Shown one piece after another: positions 20,522 through 29,747 of a DNA stretch of 64,000 nt; position 1 is the first letter of the stretch, and each line of letters opens with the position of its first letter. A program made the position numbers and the translations under genes. Source of the DNA: Rhodococcus sp. Leaf247. Lineage in GTDB: Bacteria > Actinomycetota > Actinomycetes > Mycobacteriales > Mycobacteriaceae. Under the pieces are notes generated by a model. It did not search any database. It had not been told where the DNA came from and was given only the letters and a program-made list of their open reading frames with translations. The stretch covers positions 372,483-436,482 of the forward strand of contig NZ_LMRP01000001.1 in assembly GCF_001426185.1 (NCBI RefSeq). Direction: 5' to 3'.

Positions 20522-20806
20522 TCAGGCGAACATCCCCCGATTGGCCGCCTCACGGGCCTGCATGTCGGCATTACCCTGGCCGACCGCACGTCCTACCGAT
20601 TCGAGGACCTGGTTCAGCTCGAGCGCCGCCGAGTCCCACTGCCGCTGCTTGTCCTGATAGGACTCCGACGCCGCACCTTCCCAGTCCGCGACGAGCGGCG
20701 AGATCACGTGACGCAACTCGTCCAGCTTGCTGTTCAACGTTGCCTGCTTCGCGTTGATCTGGCCGGTGACCTGATCGATCGCTCCGAATACGTACCTCAT
20801 GGTCAT
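20522..20806 (-). CDS. esxT: WXG100 protein EsxT (ESX-4 substrate)
   Basis: A 94-residue WXG100 protein, a helical hairpin with DWEG at 41-44 in the turn. WXG100 proteins are secreted as heterodimers by type VII systems. It is the last of eccC, Rv3446c-like, esxU, esxT, exactly as Rv3447c-Rv3444c. A GGAAAGGATCT site precedes the ATG. No C-terminal YxxxD/E is visible, so the export signal probably comes from its partner EsxU. Confidence 0.92.
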   Translation of the reverse strand: MTMRYVFGAIDQVTGQINAKQATLNSKLDELRHVISPLVADWEGAASESYQDKQRQWDSAALELNQVLESVGRAVGQGNADMQAREAANRGMFA

Positions 20807-20835
20807 AGATCCTTTCCGTCGATCGTGTGGGTCGG

Positions 20836-21147
20836 TCAGAGGTTGAGTGATCCGCCGGCGGCGGTCACCGAACGCGTGTTGTCGTCGTCCGCCGCGCCGT
20901 ACGCCGTCCCGCTGGACTTGATCGCGTCTCCGATGGAGCCGAGAGCGAGTTGGAGCTTGTTCGCGCTGGTGTCCCAGCTGTTCATCACGCTCTGGAACGC
21001 AACCGCGGCAGCTCCCTCCCAGCTGCCCCCCACTGCTTGGACGTCGCCGCGCAGTTGGTCGAGCAGCGACTTGATCTCGAGCGTGAGCTGGTCGACTTTC
21101 CCGGCGGTGACCTGCATCGTCTCGACGGTGGTCTTCATCTGCGACAT
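20836..21147 (-). CDS. esxU: WXG100 protein EsxU (ESX-4 substrate)
   Basis: A 103-residue WXG100 protein with SWEG at 42-45 and a C-terminal YGAAD at 83-87, matching the YxxxD/E general type VII export signal. It probably forms the secreted heterodimer with EsxT, 29 bases downstream. ATG at 21147 (MSQMKTTVET) lies about 9 bases after GAGGGGGT. The 105-base gap from the upstream Rv3446c-like gene could hold its own promoter. Confidence 0.92.
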   Translation of the reverse strand: MSQMKTTVETMQVTAGKVDQLTLEIKSLLDQLRGDVQAVGGSWEGAAAVAFQSVMNSWDTSANKLQLALGSIGDAIKSSGTAYGAADDDNTRSVTAAGGSLNL

Positions 21148-21252
21148 GTTCTTCGATACCCCCTCGATGTGTGCCGAGCCTGATGTCGGCACTTCCCCTG
21201 CACCTACTTCGACGTCACGCGAGACCGAACGGTTCCTCCGAATCTCGACTCG

Positions 21253-22755
21253 TCACTCGAGGTCGATCGACGTCAGCACCTCCGCGCACAGAGCGCTCAT
21301 CGCGTCCTCGCTCGATGCGGCCGCCTGACACCCGACGCTCGTCTGCTCACCTGGCGAGACGATCACCGTCCAGTCCACCGTGGAGCCGTCGGATGCGTTC
21401 TCCGAATAGACGAGTGCGGGGTGCCGCGACACATCCGGTCCTCGAGTGAGGCCGTCCAACGTGCTGCTCGGGTCCTGTGAGGCCATGCGTGCACTCACCG
21501 TGGCCGCGACGTCGTCCACGCCCAGGCCCACCGCGAGTTCCCGCGTGACCAGCACGATCCGCATCCCCGCCGCGACATCGGGCTTCAGCAGCACTCTCTC
21601 GGTGCCCGGTTCGACGTGCCACCCGGTCGGCACGGTGAGAGTCAGACCGGCGGAACGAAATTCGCGCCCCGGAGGCGACGCTTCCGTCGATGTGACGGGT
21701 GGCCCGGATGTAGCCGAGCCCGCGCGAACGGTGGGCACGGCATCCACCATCTCGGCAACGTTGCTCGTTCGAAAATCGTCGGCACCCCGTGTGGACACCG
21801 CTGTCGCCACCGCGATGCAGGCCATCACAGCGAGAGACACCGCGACACCGACAAGGACACGCCTGTCGGTGAATCGCCGCGTCGGCTGCATCGCGGCCGT
21901 CCGTTCCGCCAGCCACGCTCCCGAACGCACGGGTGGAAGCGGGGTCACGACGGACATGTCGTCGACTACCGTGCGAGTGTTCGACACCGGCTGCACGCAC
22001 GGCACGATGGCAGTGGCGAGATCCCCGTCGTCGAGAGCGACGACCGGCACTGATGTCAGCGACTCGATATCGCGAAGGGACACCGCGTCCGATTCACCGT
22101 GGACGATCACGCGACAGACACTCGTCACGGCACCGGCCTCGTCGATCGCGGACCCGATCCCCGTCGCCACGGCGATGTCCTCCGTGACCGGAACCGTCGC
22201 GTCCACCAACACACACGCGACGACATCCGGACCCGCCGACGAGGTCACGACAGTGGACACCGTCGTCCGACGAGGAGCCCTGTCCACGACGACGACGCGG
22301 CACTGCGCATCGCACGAACACGGCCGAAGTGATTGTGCTGCATCACATGCGACGACCGCGGACGATACGAGAAGCACGTCTCGCGCATGCGGCCGCGCGG
22401 ACACCGTGAGCACGTCCCGGCGGACCGGGCCCCAGTGCGGTGGATGCACCACCACCAGATCGCACTCCCCGCTCGGGACGCCGGCATGACGGACGGCGTC
22501 GTCGACGAGGCCGGAGAGGACATCGACGGTCCGGACGTCGTCGCCACCGGCAAGAGCAATCCGCTCGTCGTCGATGTGCCGGAAGACATCGAGTGTGCCG
22601 ACTGCGTCCGCTGGATTCAACACCGGGACAGCGGACGCTCCGTGGAGTACGACACCGTCGTGTCGAGCGAGCAGGACAGGTGTCGCCGAGACGACCCCCG
22701 ACCACGAGCACAGAACGGCATCTCGCGTGATCAGCACTCCCACCGCCGACGTCAC
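21253..22755 (-). CDS. Type VII secretion-associated protein, Rv3446c family
   Basis: A 500-residue protein. Residues 1-255 look like a degenerate actin/Hsp70-type region (VGVLITRDAVLCSW start). A membrane helix lies at about 299-320. The C-terminal domain LTVPTGWHVEPGTERVLLKP onward matches the Rv3446c-family C-terminal domain found only in type VII loci. GTG overlaps the eccC stop by GTGA. It probably sits in the ESX-4 membrane complex with its C-terminal domain outside; its role is unknown. Confidence 0.85.
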   Translation of the reverse strand: MTSAVGVLITRDAVLCSWSGVVSATPVLLARHDGVVLHGASAVPVLNPADAVGTLDVFRHIDDERIALAGGDDVRTVDVLSGLVDDAVRHAGVPSGECDLVVVHPPHWGPVRRDVLTVSARPHARDVLLVSSAVVACDAAQSLRPCSCDAQCRVVVVDRAPRRTTVSTVVTSSAGPDVVACVLVDATVPVTEDIAVATGIGSAIDEAGAVTSVCRVIVHGESDAVSLRDIESLTSVPVVALDDGDLATAIVPCVQPVSNTRTVVDDMSVVTPLPPVRSGAWLAERTAAMQPTRRFTDRRVLVGVAVSLAVMACIAVATAVSTRGADDFRTSNVAEMVDAVPTVRAGSATSGPPVTSTEASPPGREFRSAGLTLTVPTGWHVEPGTERVLLKPDVAAGMRIVLVTRELAVGLGVDDVAATVSARMASQDPSSTLDGLTRGPDVSRHPALVYSENASDGSTVDWTVIVSPGEQTSVGCQAAASSEDAMSALCAEVLTSIDLE

Positions 22756-25700
22756 GCCGACACCGTCAGGGCGGTCTGCACGAGCGTGGCTGTTCCGCGT
22801 CCGGTGAGTACCCCTCTGCCGGTGGGCAGTTCGGTGGGCCGGGCCGTCCCGAGCAACACACCTTCCTCCCTGTTCCCGCTCATGACGATGCCCGGCGACG
22901 CCAGGTCGCGCAGACGCGCCAACACTGGCTCGTACATCGCGCGCGCGGCACCGCCGGAGCGTCTGGCGACGATGACGTGCAGTCCGATGTCTCGTGCTCG
23001 GGACAGCAGGTCCAGCAGCTCGCTCAGCGGATTGCCGTGGGGCGTCACCACCAGGTCGTAGTCGTCGACGATGACCACGATGTCGGGCCCGGTCCACCAG
23101 GACCGCGCCGTCAGCTGTTCGCGTGTGGTGTCGGGACCGGGAAGTCTGAGCCTGAGATACGTACTCAGTTCCGCCACCATCGCGGTGGCCTGTTCGCCGG
23201 ACGACGCGTGTCCGGCGAGCCGGTCGTCGGGGATGTCACCGAGAAGGGTTCGGCGGTAGTCGATCATCAGGATACGAAGGGATGAGGCGTCGTTCGCGTC
23301 GACGAGCCCGGCGCACACGGTTCGAAGCAGTGTCGTCTTCCCGCATCGACCGTCCCCGAGAACGATGAAGTGGGGATTCTCGTCGAGGTTCAGAAGAACG
23401 GGAGCCAGATCGTCCTCGTCCACGCCGACAGGCACCGTGGCGGTGAACGACGTCGACGACGCGGGAGGCCATGACGGCATCGCGGCGAGGAGATCACCCC
23501 GCGCCAGTAGGCGCGGAAGCAACTGCACAGTCGGTGCCGGCGACACGTGCGCCCAGTGACGCGCCACGTCGGCGATCGCGGAGCCGGTTCCGCCGGCGCT
23601 GTCTCCCACCCGGTCGATCCGCGGCAACGCCACGAGAAGATGCAGACCCTCACGAGTCATTCCCCGACCGGGCCGACCTTCGGGGACACCGGCGGCTCGT
23701 GCGCGTCCGATGTCGGAGTCCGACGGGTCACCCATGCGGAGTTCCACTCGAGTGGTCACCGCATCCTTGATCGCGGGGCGTATCTCGGCCCATCTGCTCG
23801 CCGCGATCACCACGTGGACTCCGTACGACAATCCCGTGGAGACGATCGTCTGCAACGCCGGCTCGAGCGATTCGAACTCCGCACGGATGGTCTGCCACCC
23901 GTCGATCACCAGAATCAGGTCCGGAACGTCAGGCATCGCCGGAGCCGTCACGTCGGCGCTGGAGGTTGCTCGTCCTCGCCGCACCTCGGCCATCGACCCG
24001 ATAGCGCGCTCCCGGAACAACGTCTCGCGCCGACGCAGGGTCGCGGCGACGTCGGCGACGATTCTGCGGACGGTGTCGGTGTCCGATCTGGTCGCGACGG
24101 ATCCCACATGGGGAAGCTCACGCAGACGACCGACCGATCCCCCGCCGAAGTCGAGGCAGTGGATCTGCACGTCGGACGGCGAGTAGCGAAGGGCCAGGGA
24201 CAGAACGAGTGTGCAGACCGCAGTCGATTTCCCGGAGTGCGGTCCGCCGACGATCGCGACGTGGCCGGCAGCGCCGGTCAGATCGAGCGCGAGGGTGTCT
24301 CGACGCTGATCGTAGGGGCGATCGACGACCGCGAAGGGAACGCGAAGCGACGTCGGCGACACCGGCTCGAACGGCACGACGACGCTGCCCAGCGCGATCG
24401 GATCGTCCAGAGGCGGGAGCCACACCTGATGGGCAGCCGTACCGTGTCCGACCATCCCCGCGACAACGGCCGACAGCACGGTCGGCGCCTCGTGACCGGA
24501 ACGCTGCTCGGGCACCTCGAGAAGCACAGCCGGGGCAATATCGTCGTGCGCCACCGGAACTGCCGTGAACAGACGAATCCCGGCGGCCGCGCTCGCGCCG
24601 GACGTGGACACTGCCGCACCACGGGAATCACCCAGCGGACCACCGTGTGCACACGGTCCGGACACGTAGGACGCGGTGAACCGCACCAGATCGCTGGAGT
24701 CCGTCTTGAGATACCCCGCACCCGGACCACCCGTCAGGTGGTGCGCGTCGGGTACGCCCAGCACCGAACGGGACTCGGCGGCGGAGAACGTCTTCAGTCC
24801 GATCCGGTAGGAAAGGTGGCTGTCGAGTCCCCTCAGGCGCCCCTCGTCGAGGCGTTGACTGGCCAAGAGGAGGTGAATGTGCAACGACCGTCCGAGCCGC
24901 CCGATCGCGACGAAGAGATCCGCGAATTCCGGGAAACGACTGAGTAGTTCGGAGAACTCGTCGACCACCACGAAGAGTGCGGGCAGCGGAGCCAGCGGTG
25001 CGCCGGAGAGGCGGGCTCTGGTGTAGTCGGACACGTTCGCGAAGTTCCCGGCCGATCGCAGCAACTCCTGCCGGCGGTTCATCTCGCCCGCAAGGGCGTC
25101 CCGCATCCTCTCGACCATTCCTGCTTCCTCGGACAGGTTGGTGATCACCGCGGCGACATGCGGCGCCGAGTCGAGTCCGAGAAACGTTGCCCCACCTTTG
25201 AAGTCGACGAGGACGACGTTGAGCTCACTGGGTGAATGGGTCGCGAGGAGCCCCAGCACGACAGTTCTGAGCAGCTCGGACTTTCCTGACCCAGTGGCGC
25301 CGATGCACAGACCATGGGGGCCCATTCCGCCTTCGGCGGACTCCTTCAGGTCGAGTTCCACGACGCGTCCGTGCTCGTCGGTGCCGAAAGGAACGCGCAG
25401 GCGCGCCCTTCCGGAATGCTCGGCCCACGACGTCGCCGGATCGAAGGATCCCGGTTCCGACATGCCGGGAAGTCGCTCCCACCTGTCGTACACCGGTGCC
25501 GCCGCATCCGTCCGACCGTTGTCCGACGACGTGCGGTATCGAGCGAGAGTGCGGGCGACCGTCGCGGCGGTTATCGGATCCACGCCGTCGGCGAGTCCGA
25601 ACATCTCGACACCGGCGCGGCCGTGAGCTCCCAGAGCACCGTCCTGAAGCACGAGGACCAGCGTTCTCTCGTCCGACGTCGGAGGAACGAACCCGCCGAG

Positions 25701-26723
25701 ATCGAACACCGTCGTCGACTCCGCGCGACGAATCGATGTCAGCTCGGCCGCATCGGGCACCGTGCCGTCGACGACCACCAGCACATGACCGTGCAGGAGA
25801 GCGTCCACGTCGACCGACGCATCGGCCACCGTCCGGTACGTCGATCGGCGGGCACCTGCACCGTCGTCCCCGGCCGGGTTCCGGTGATGGGGAAGCCATT
25901 TGACCCAGTCCCACTCGGTGATCGCGTCCGGACCGACGATCACGACCACAGCTACGTCGTCCGGTCCGTGAAAGAGACACGCCTGCAGCATCATCGACCG
26001 CAGGAGCGCACGTGAAGACTCGTCGTCGCCCTCGAACCGGACACAGGAGAACGCACGCAGCGATACCGCGGTGGGCAGGTTCCGGACGATCGAGTGGTTG
26101 CGGACGAACGATCTCAGCGAGGACGCCGAGACGGGCTCGAGCCCGTCCTGCGGCCCGGTGTCGGGCGAGACGAGTCTTGTCGCCAGTCGCTGGTCACCCA
26201 CTCCGACGCGGACGTGTACGAAGTCGTCGTCTGCAGCGCGGCGCTCCCACATCCGCGTCGTACCCACGAGAGTCCACAAGGTGGACGGATCGGGGTGTGT
26301 CCACGCCAACGAGGCACTCTGGGCCTGGCCTGTCGCCCGCACCTTGCGCCGGAGCTCGGACAGATACGTCAGGTAGTCCTTGCGCGACTCGTCGAGCTCT
26401 GCTGCCCGGGGACCGCCGCCGCGTCCACCGCCGGCGAACATCCCGAGCATCGACACCACCATCATGGCGGGGAACAGCAACATCATCGGATTGGCGGCCG
26501 CACCGGACGTGACCAGCAATGCCACCATTCCGACCATGGCCACGACCATCACGAGCGGAAGCATCTTGAGCAGCGGATTCCCCGGAACCACACGAGGAAT
26601 CTCGGGAGGTGCCTCGATCTCCACGACTCCGGACGGCACGCGTGGTGCATCCGATCTCTGCACCCGCCGGTGAACCGTACGGACATCGACGACTGCGCCG
26701 TCCCTGCTCGTCTCGACAACCAC
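22752..26723 (-). CDS. eccC: ESX-4 motor ATPase EccC (FtsK/SpoIIIE type)
   Basis: The 1323-residue motor of the type VII system. Two membrane helices lie near 54-72 and 79-97. Three FtsK/SpoIIIE ATPase domains follow, with Walker A motifs GATGSGKS (about 478), GGPHSGKS (about 828) and GDGRCGKT (about 1126). It is a single polypeptide, not split into Ca and Cb. The C-terminal ATPase binds the substrate export signal in this family. The start is GTG after GGGGGGAG. First gene of the leftward ESX-4 operon, divergent from eccD. Confidence 0.97.
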   Translation of the reverse strand: MVVETSRDGAVVDVRTVHRRVQRSDAPRVPSGVVEIEAPPEIPRVVPGNPLLKMLPLVMVVAMVGMVALLVTSGAAANPMMLLFPAMMVVSMLGMFAGGGRGGGPRAAELDESRKDYLTYLSELRRKVRATGQAQSASLAWTHPDPSTLWTLVGTTRMWERRAADDDFVHVRVGVGDQRLATRLVSPDTGPQDGLEPVSASSLRSFVRNHSIVRNLPTAVSLRAFSCVRFEGDDESSRALLRSMMLQACLFHGPDDVAVVVIVGPDAITEWDWVKWLPHHRNPAGDDGAGARRSTYRTVADASVDVDALLHGHVLVVVDGTVPDAAELTSIRRAESTTVFDLGGFVPPTSDERTLVLVLQDGALGAHGRAGVEMFGLADGVDPITAATVARTLARYRTSSDNGRTDAAAPVYDRWERLPGMSEPGSFDPATSWAEHSGRARLRVPFGTDEHGRVVELDLKESAEGGMGPHGLCIGATGSGKSELLRTVVLGLLATHSPSELNVVLVDFKGGATFLGLDSAPHVAAVITNLSEEAGMVERMRDALAGEMNRRQELLRSAGNFANVSDYTRARLSGAPLAPLPALFVVVDEFSELLSRFPEFADLFVAIGRLGRSLHIHLLLASQRLDEGRLRGLDSHLSYRIGLKTFSAAESRSVLGVPDAHHLTGGPGAGYLKTDSSDLVRFTASYVSGPCAHGGPLGDSRGAAVSTSGASAAAGIRLFTAVPVAHDDIAPAVLLEVPEQRSGHEAPTVLSAVVAGMVGHGTAAHQVWLPPLDDPIALGSVVVPFEPVSPTSLRVPFAVVDRPYDQRRDTLALDLTGAAGHVAIVGGPHSGKSTAVCTLVLSLALRYSPSDVQIHCLDFGGGSVGRLRELPHVGSVATRSDTDTVRRIVADVAATLRRRETLFRERAIGSMAEVRRGRATSSADVTAPAMPDVPDLILVIDGWQTIRAEFESLEPALQTIVSTGLSYGVHVVIAASRWAEIRPAIKDAVTTRVELRMGDPSDSDIGRARAAGVPEGRPGRGMTREGLHLLVALPRIDRVGDSAGGTGSAIADVARHWAHVSPAPTVQLLPRLLARGDLLAAMPSWPPASSTSFTATVPVGVDEDDLAPVLLNLDENPHFIVLGDGRCGKTTLLRTVCAGLVDANDASSLRILMIDYRRTLLGDIPDDRLAGHASSGEQATAMVAELSTYLRLRLPGPDTTREQLTARSWWTGPDIVVIVDDYDLVVTPHGNPLSELLDLLSRARDIGLHVIVARRSGGAARAMYEPVLARLRDLASPGIVMSGNREEGVLLGTARPTELPTGRGVLTGRGTATLVQTALTVSA

Positions 26724-26870
26724 GTCACTCCCCCCACGGCCCGCCGCCCCGTTCGGCGAGTCGTGTCAGACCGTAACCGCGACTGCCGACATCGGACAGG
26801 GAGTGGACCGGAGGCTGTGGATGAACCGTTCACCGACGTCGTGGCCCGGGGCGCTGTCACGGGTCTGACC

Positions 26871-26876
26871 TATAGT
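26871..26876 (+). promoter_or_regulatory. -10 element of the eccD-mycP promoter
   Basis: TATAGT lies 61 bases before the eccD ATG within the 214-base gap between divergent eccC and eccD. I see no clear -35. This gap must also hold the eccC promoter, which I could not locate. Confidence 0.45.
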
Positions 26877-26937
26877 GCTCGGACGAGCCGCGGCGGAAGC
26901 TGCGGTTGTGGGTTCGGAGGGTTCGGGGGGACTTTCG

Positions 26938-28431
26938 ATGACGACAGTGACAGCAGGCGTGCCCGGGGGCGGACACGATTCGGCGACAGGCGACGTCGGA
27001 GTACGACGCATCGGGGCAGGGATGCTGCGCGTGACCGTGGTGTCCGACGACGTCGAGGTGGACGTGAGCGTGCCGGCGGGACTGGCGCTGGTGGCACTGC
27101 TTCCGGCACTGTCCGCGCTGATCGGCGGCGCACGGGGCGAGACCCTGACGGGTGATGACATCGTCTTCTTCACCGTCCTCGGTGAGCCGCTCGAGATGAG
27201 ATCGTCGTTGCTGGACAACGAGATCCACGACGGTGATTCGCTGGTTCTCTGTACCCGCACGACCGTGTCGGCTCCGGTCTTCGACGATGTCGGCGACGCG
27301 GTCGCGGCGTTGGGCGCCACCCGTTCGTGGTCGCCGTCCGACTCGACCACGGCGGCTGCCCTGGTGGTCGCGGGGGCCTTGGCGGTGGCGTCCTGGACGG
27401 TGTTCGGTGCGGCCGGTGCGGGGGCGGGCCTGTCGGCCGTGGTGCTCGCGGCCGTGACTGCCGTCATCGCAGGCGTCTGTTCGAGCGCCACCTCGGTATC
27501 GCCGGCGATCGTCACCGGTTTGCGACTGGGCGCGTGCGTCACTGCTGCCGGCGCGGGCGCGGCACTCGTGCCGGGTGACGATCCGATAGCCGACTCGGTG
27601 CTGGCATTCGCGCTCGCCGCCGGTGTCTCGGTCATGACGTCGATGTTCGCCGGCGAGAGCGGTCGCGCACTCTTCACGGCGATCACGACGGTGACGATGC
27701 TGGGGTGCGTCACTGCCGCCGTTGCCGCACTGAGCGACATCCACCCTGTCTCCATAGCGGCTGTCACCTGCACTGTCTGCCTTCTCGCTGTGCACTGGAC
27801 CCCTCGCGTGTCCGCGGCCCGCGCAGGTATCCGACTGACTCCGGTCCCCCTCGGCGACGCCGGGCCCGGCATCGATGCCGTCGGCCGCAGGTCGTCTCCT
27901 ACCCGGCCGTCGCCCGCGGTTCGTGCCGCCGAACTCGACTCGGCGGCCACGGATGTGCCGGTGGTCGCGGCACGTGCGCGGACGGCGCAGCAGTACCTGA
28001 CGGGTTACACCAGCGGCGTGACGGCGGTCGCCGCAGTCGGAGCCGTCGTCGTCGCCACGCAGGATCTCACCGACTCCGTGGACGGAGCGCGTCTGGCCTT
28101 CGCGGTCGTTGTCGCGTCGGTACTGTGCTGTCGCGGACGGTCGCAACCCGACAGGGCGCGGAGCGCGGTCGCCCTTGCATCCGGCGTCACGGTTCTGCTC
28201 GTGATCGCCGCGATCGGGTCGATCCTGCGGCCGGACCTCTGGCCGTGGTGGTCGACGACCATGACTGTCCTTCCGATTGCCGCGGTGCTGATGGGAGTAG
28301 TCGTTCCGACTCGCCGCTTCTCACCGGTCGTCCGTCGAACGGCAGAGTTCGCGGAACTTGCCGCGGTCGCTTCGGTGGTTCCCCTGGCCTGCCTGATCGT
28401 CGGAGCCTTCTCGGCGGTTCGAGGATTGTGA
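26938..28431 (+). CDS. eccD: ESX-4 membrane channel protein EccD
   Basis: A 497-residue protein. Residues about 25-115 form the ubiquitin-like YukD domain (MLRVTVVSDDVEVDVSVPAG). The rest holds about eleven membrane helices (first AALVVAGALAVASWTVFGAA). EccD builds most of the inner-membrane pore of type VII systems. The ATG follows GGGGGG by 7 bases. It overlaps mycP by GTGA. Confidence 0.95.
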   Translation: MTTVTAGVPGGGHDSATGDVGVRRIGAGMLRVTVVSDDVEVDVSVPAGLALVALLPALSALIGGARGETLTGDDIVFFTVLGEPLEMRSSLLDNEIHDGDSLVLCTRTTVSAPVFDDVGDAVAALGATRSWSPSDSTTAAALVVAGALAVASWTVFGAAGAGAGLSAVVLAAVTAVIAGVCSSATSVSPAIVTGLRLGACVTAAGAGAALVPGDDPIADSVLAFALAAGVSVMTSMFAGESGRALFTAITTVTMLGCVTAAVAALSDIHPVSIAAVTCTVCLLAVHWTPRVSAARAGIRLTPVPLGDAGPGIDAVGRRSSPTRPSPAVRAAELDSAATDVPVVAARARTAQQYLTGYTSGVTAVAAVGAVVVATQDLTDSVDGARLAFAVVVASVLCCRGRSQPDRARSAVALASGVTVLLVIAAIGSILRPDLWPWWSTTMTVLPIAAVLMGVVVPTRRFSPVVRRTAEFAELAAVASVVPLACLIVGAFSAVRGL

Positions 28432-29747
28432 CCGGCCGCGTACGACTGTCGATCGTCGTGGCCGTCCTCGCATTTCTCGTCCTCCGCGCATCGTCCGTCA
28501 CGATGTCGGCGGCGGACCCCGAGGAACCGACGGAACAGCGAACCGACTGTGCCGCGGTGTCGGTCGTCGCGCCGAGCACGGTCGTGTCCCCGGCAGAACA
28601 GTCGCTGAGATTCTCCGACGTCTGGGGCCTGACACGGGGCGCCGGTCAGACCGTTGCCGTCATCGACACCGGCGTCGCCCGACATCCGTTGCTTCCCGGC
28701 GCGATAGCGGGTGGCGACTTCGTCTCGGACGGTGACGGTTCGACCGACTGCGACGCGCACGGCACCGTCGTGGCCGGACTCATAGCAGCGCGACCGTCGC
28801 CGGGATCCGGGTTCGTCGGCGGCGCGCCCGACGCCGACATCCTGACCATCCGACAGTCGAGCAGTGCTTTCTCGGCCGTCTCCGCAGAGCGTGAGACCCG
28901 CGACGACGGGTCGACGTCATCCGGCTACGGGGACGTCGATTCGATGGCGCTGGCGGTGAGAGCAGCGGTGGACGCGGGGGCGGGTGTCATCAACATCTCG
29001 GAGGTGGCGTGCGCTCCGGTGGGCACGCCGCTCGGTGACGACGCCCTGGCCGACGCCATCGAGTACGCGGCCGTGGTCAAGGACGCCGTGATCGTCGTCG
29101 CGGCAGGCAATTTGGACGGCAGTCGGTGTCGCGATCAGAACGACACGATGCGCGGACAGGCCGGCCGGGACTCCCCCGCAACGAGAACCACCGCATCGCC
29201 GGCCCGATTCGACGACTACGTCCTCACGGTCGGCTCACTCGATGCGGACGGCACACCCTCGGCCTTCAGCCTCGCCGGGCCATGGGTGGACATCGCTGCA
29301 CCGGGCACCGACGTCACCTCCCTCAGCCCGACCGGTGAGGGCTTGGCCGACGGCACCCTGGATGAGGAAGGGCGCTTCAGTCCCTTCACCGGAACCAGCT
29401 TCGCGACGCCGTTCGTATCGGCCACGGCGGCCCTCGTTCGATCTCGCTACCCGGACATGTCCGCCCGAGAGGTCATCGCACGTATCGTTCGCACCGCCCA
29501 CGCGCCGGCGGGTGGGTGGGATTCGGCTGTCGGTTTCGGCAGCCTCGACCCGGTTGCCGCCGTCACCGGCACCGCGGAGGACGAACCGGAGAACCGACCG
29601 GCGACGCGATTGGACGCACGCGTGACGACACCGCCCGAGGACCGCAGCGACGCGACGGTCGCCCTCGTCGGTTCCGCGGGTGTGATCCTCGCACTTGCGT
29701 CACTGTGTTTCCTGCGCAGCGCTTTTCGACGTCAAGAACCGTCGTGA
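28428..29747 (+). CDS. mycP: ESX-4 mycosin, membrane-anchored subtilisin-like protease
   Basis: A 439-residue secreted protease. A signal peptide spans about 7-28, the catalytic triad is D80 (AVIDTGV), H111 (DAHGTVV) and S324 (GTSFATPF), and a C-terminal membrane helix lies near 412-430. Mycosins stabilise the type VII membrane complex and process some substrates. The GTG overlaps eccD by GTGA. Its last 16 bases overlap the convergent eccB. Confidence 0.95.
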   Translation: MTGRVRLSIVVAVLAFLVLRASSVTMSAADPEEPTEQRTDCAAVSVVAPSTVVSPAEQSLRFSDVWGLTRGAGQTVAVIDTGVARHPLLPGAIAGGDFVSDGDGSTDCDAHGTVVAGLIAARPSPGSGFVGGAPDADILTIRQSSSAFSAVSAERETRDDGSTSSGYGDVDSMALAVRAAVDAGAGVINISEVACAPVGTPLGDDALADAIEYAAVVKDAVIVVAAGNLDGSRCRDQNDTMRGQAGRDSPATRTTASPARFDDYVLTVGSLDADGTPSAFSLAGPWVDIAAPGTDVTSLSPTGEGLADGTLDEEGRFSPFTGTSFATPFVSATAALVRSRYPDMSAREVIARIVRTAHAPAGGWDSAVGFGSLDPVAAVTGTAEDEPENRPATRLDARVTTPPEDRSDATVALVGSAGVILALASLCFLRSAFRRQEPS

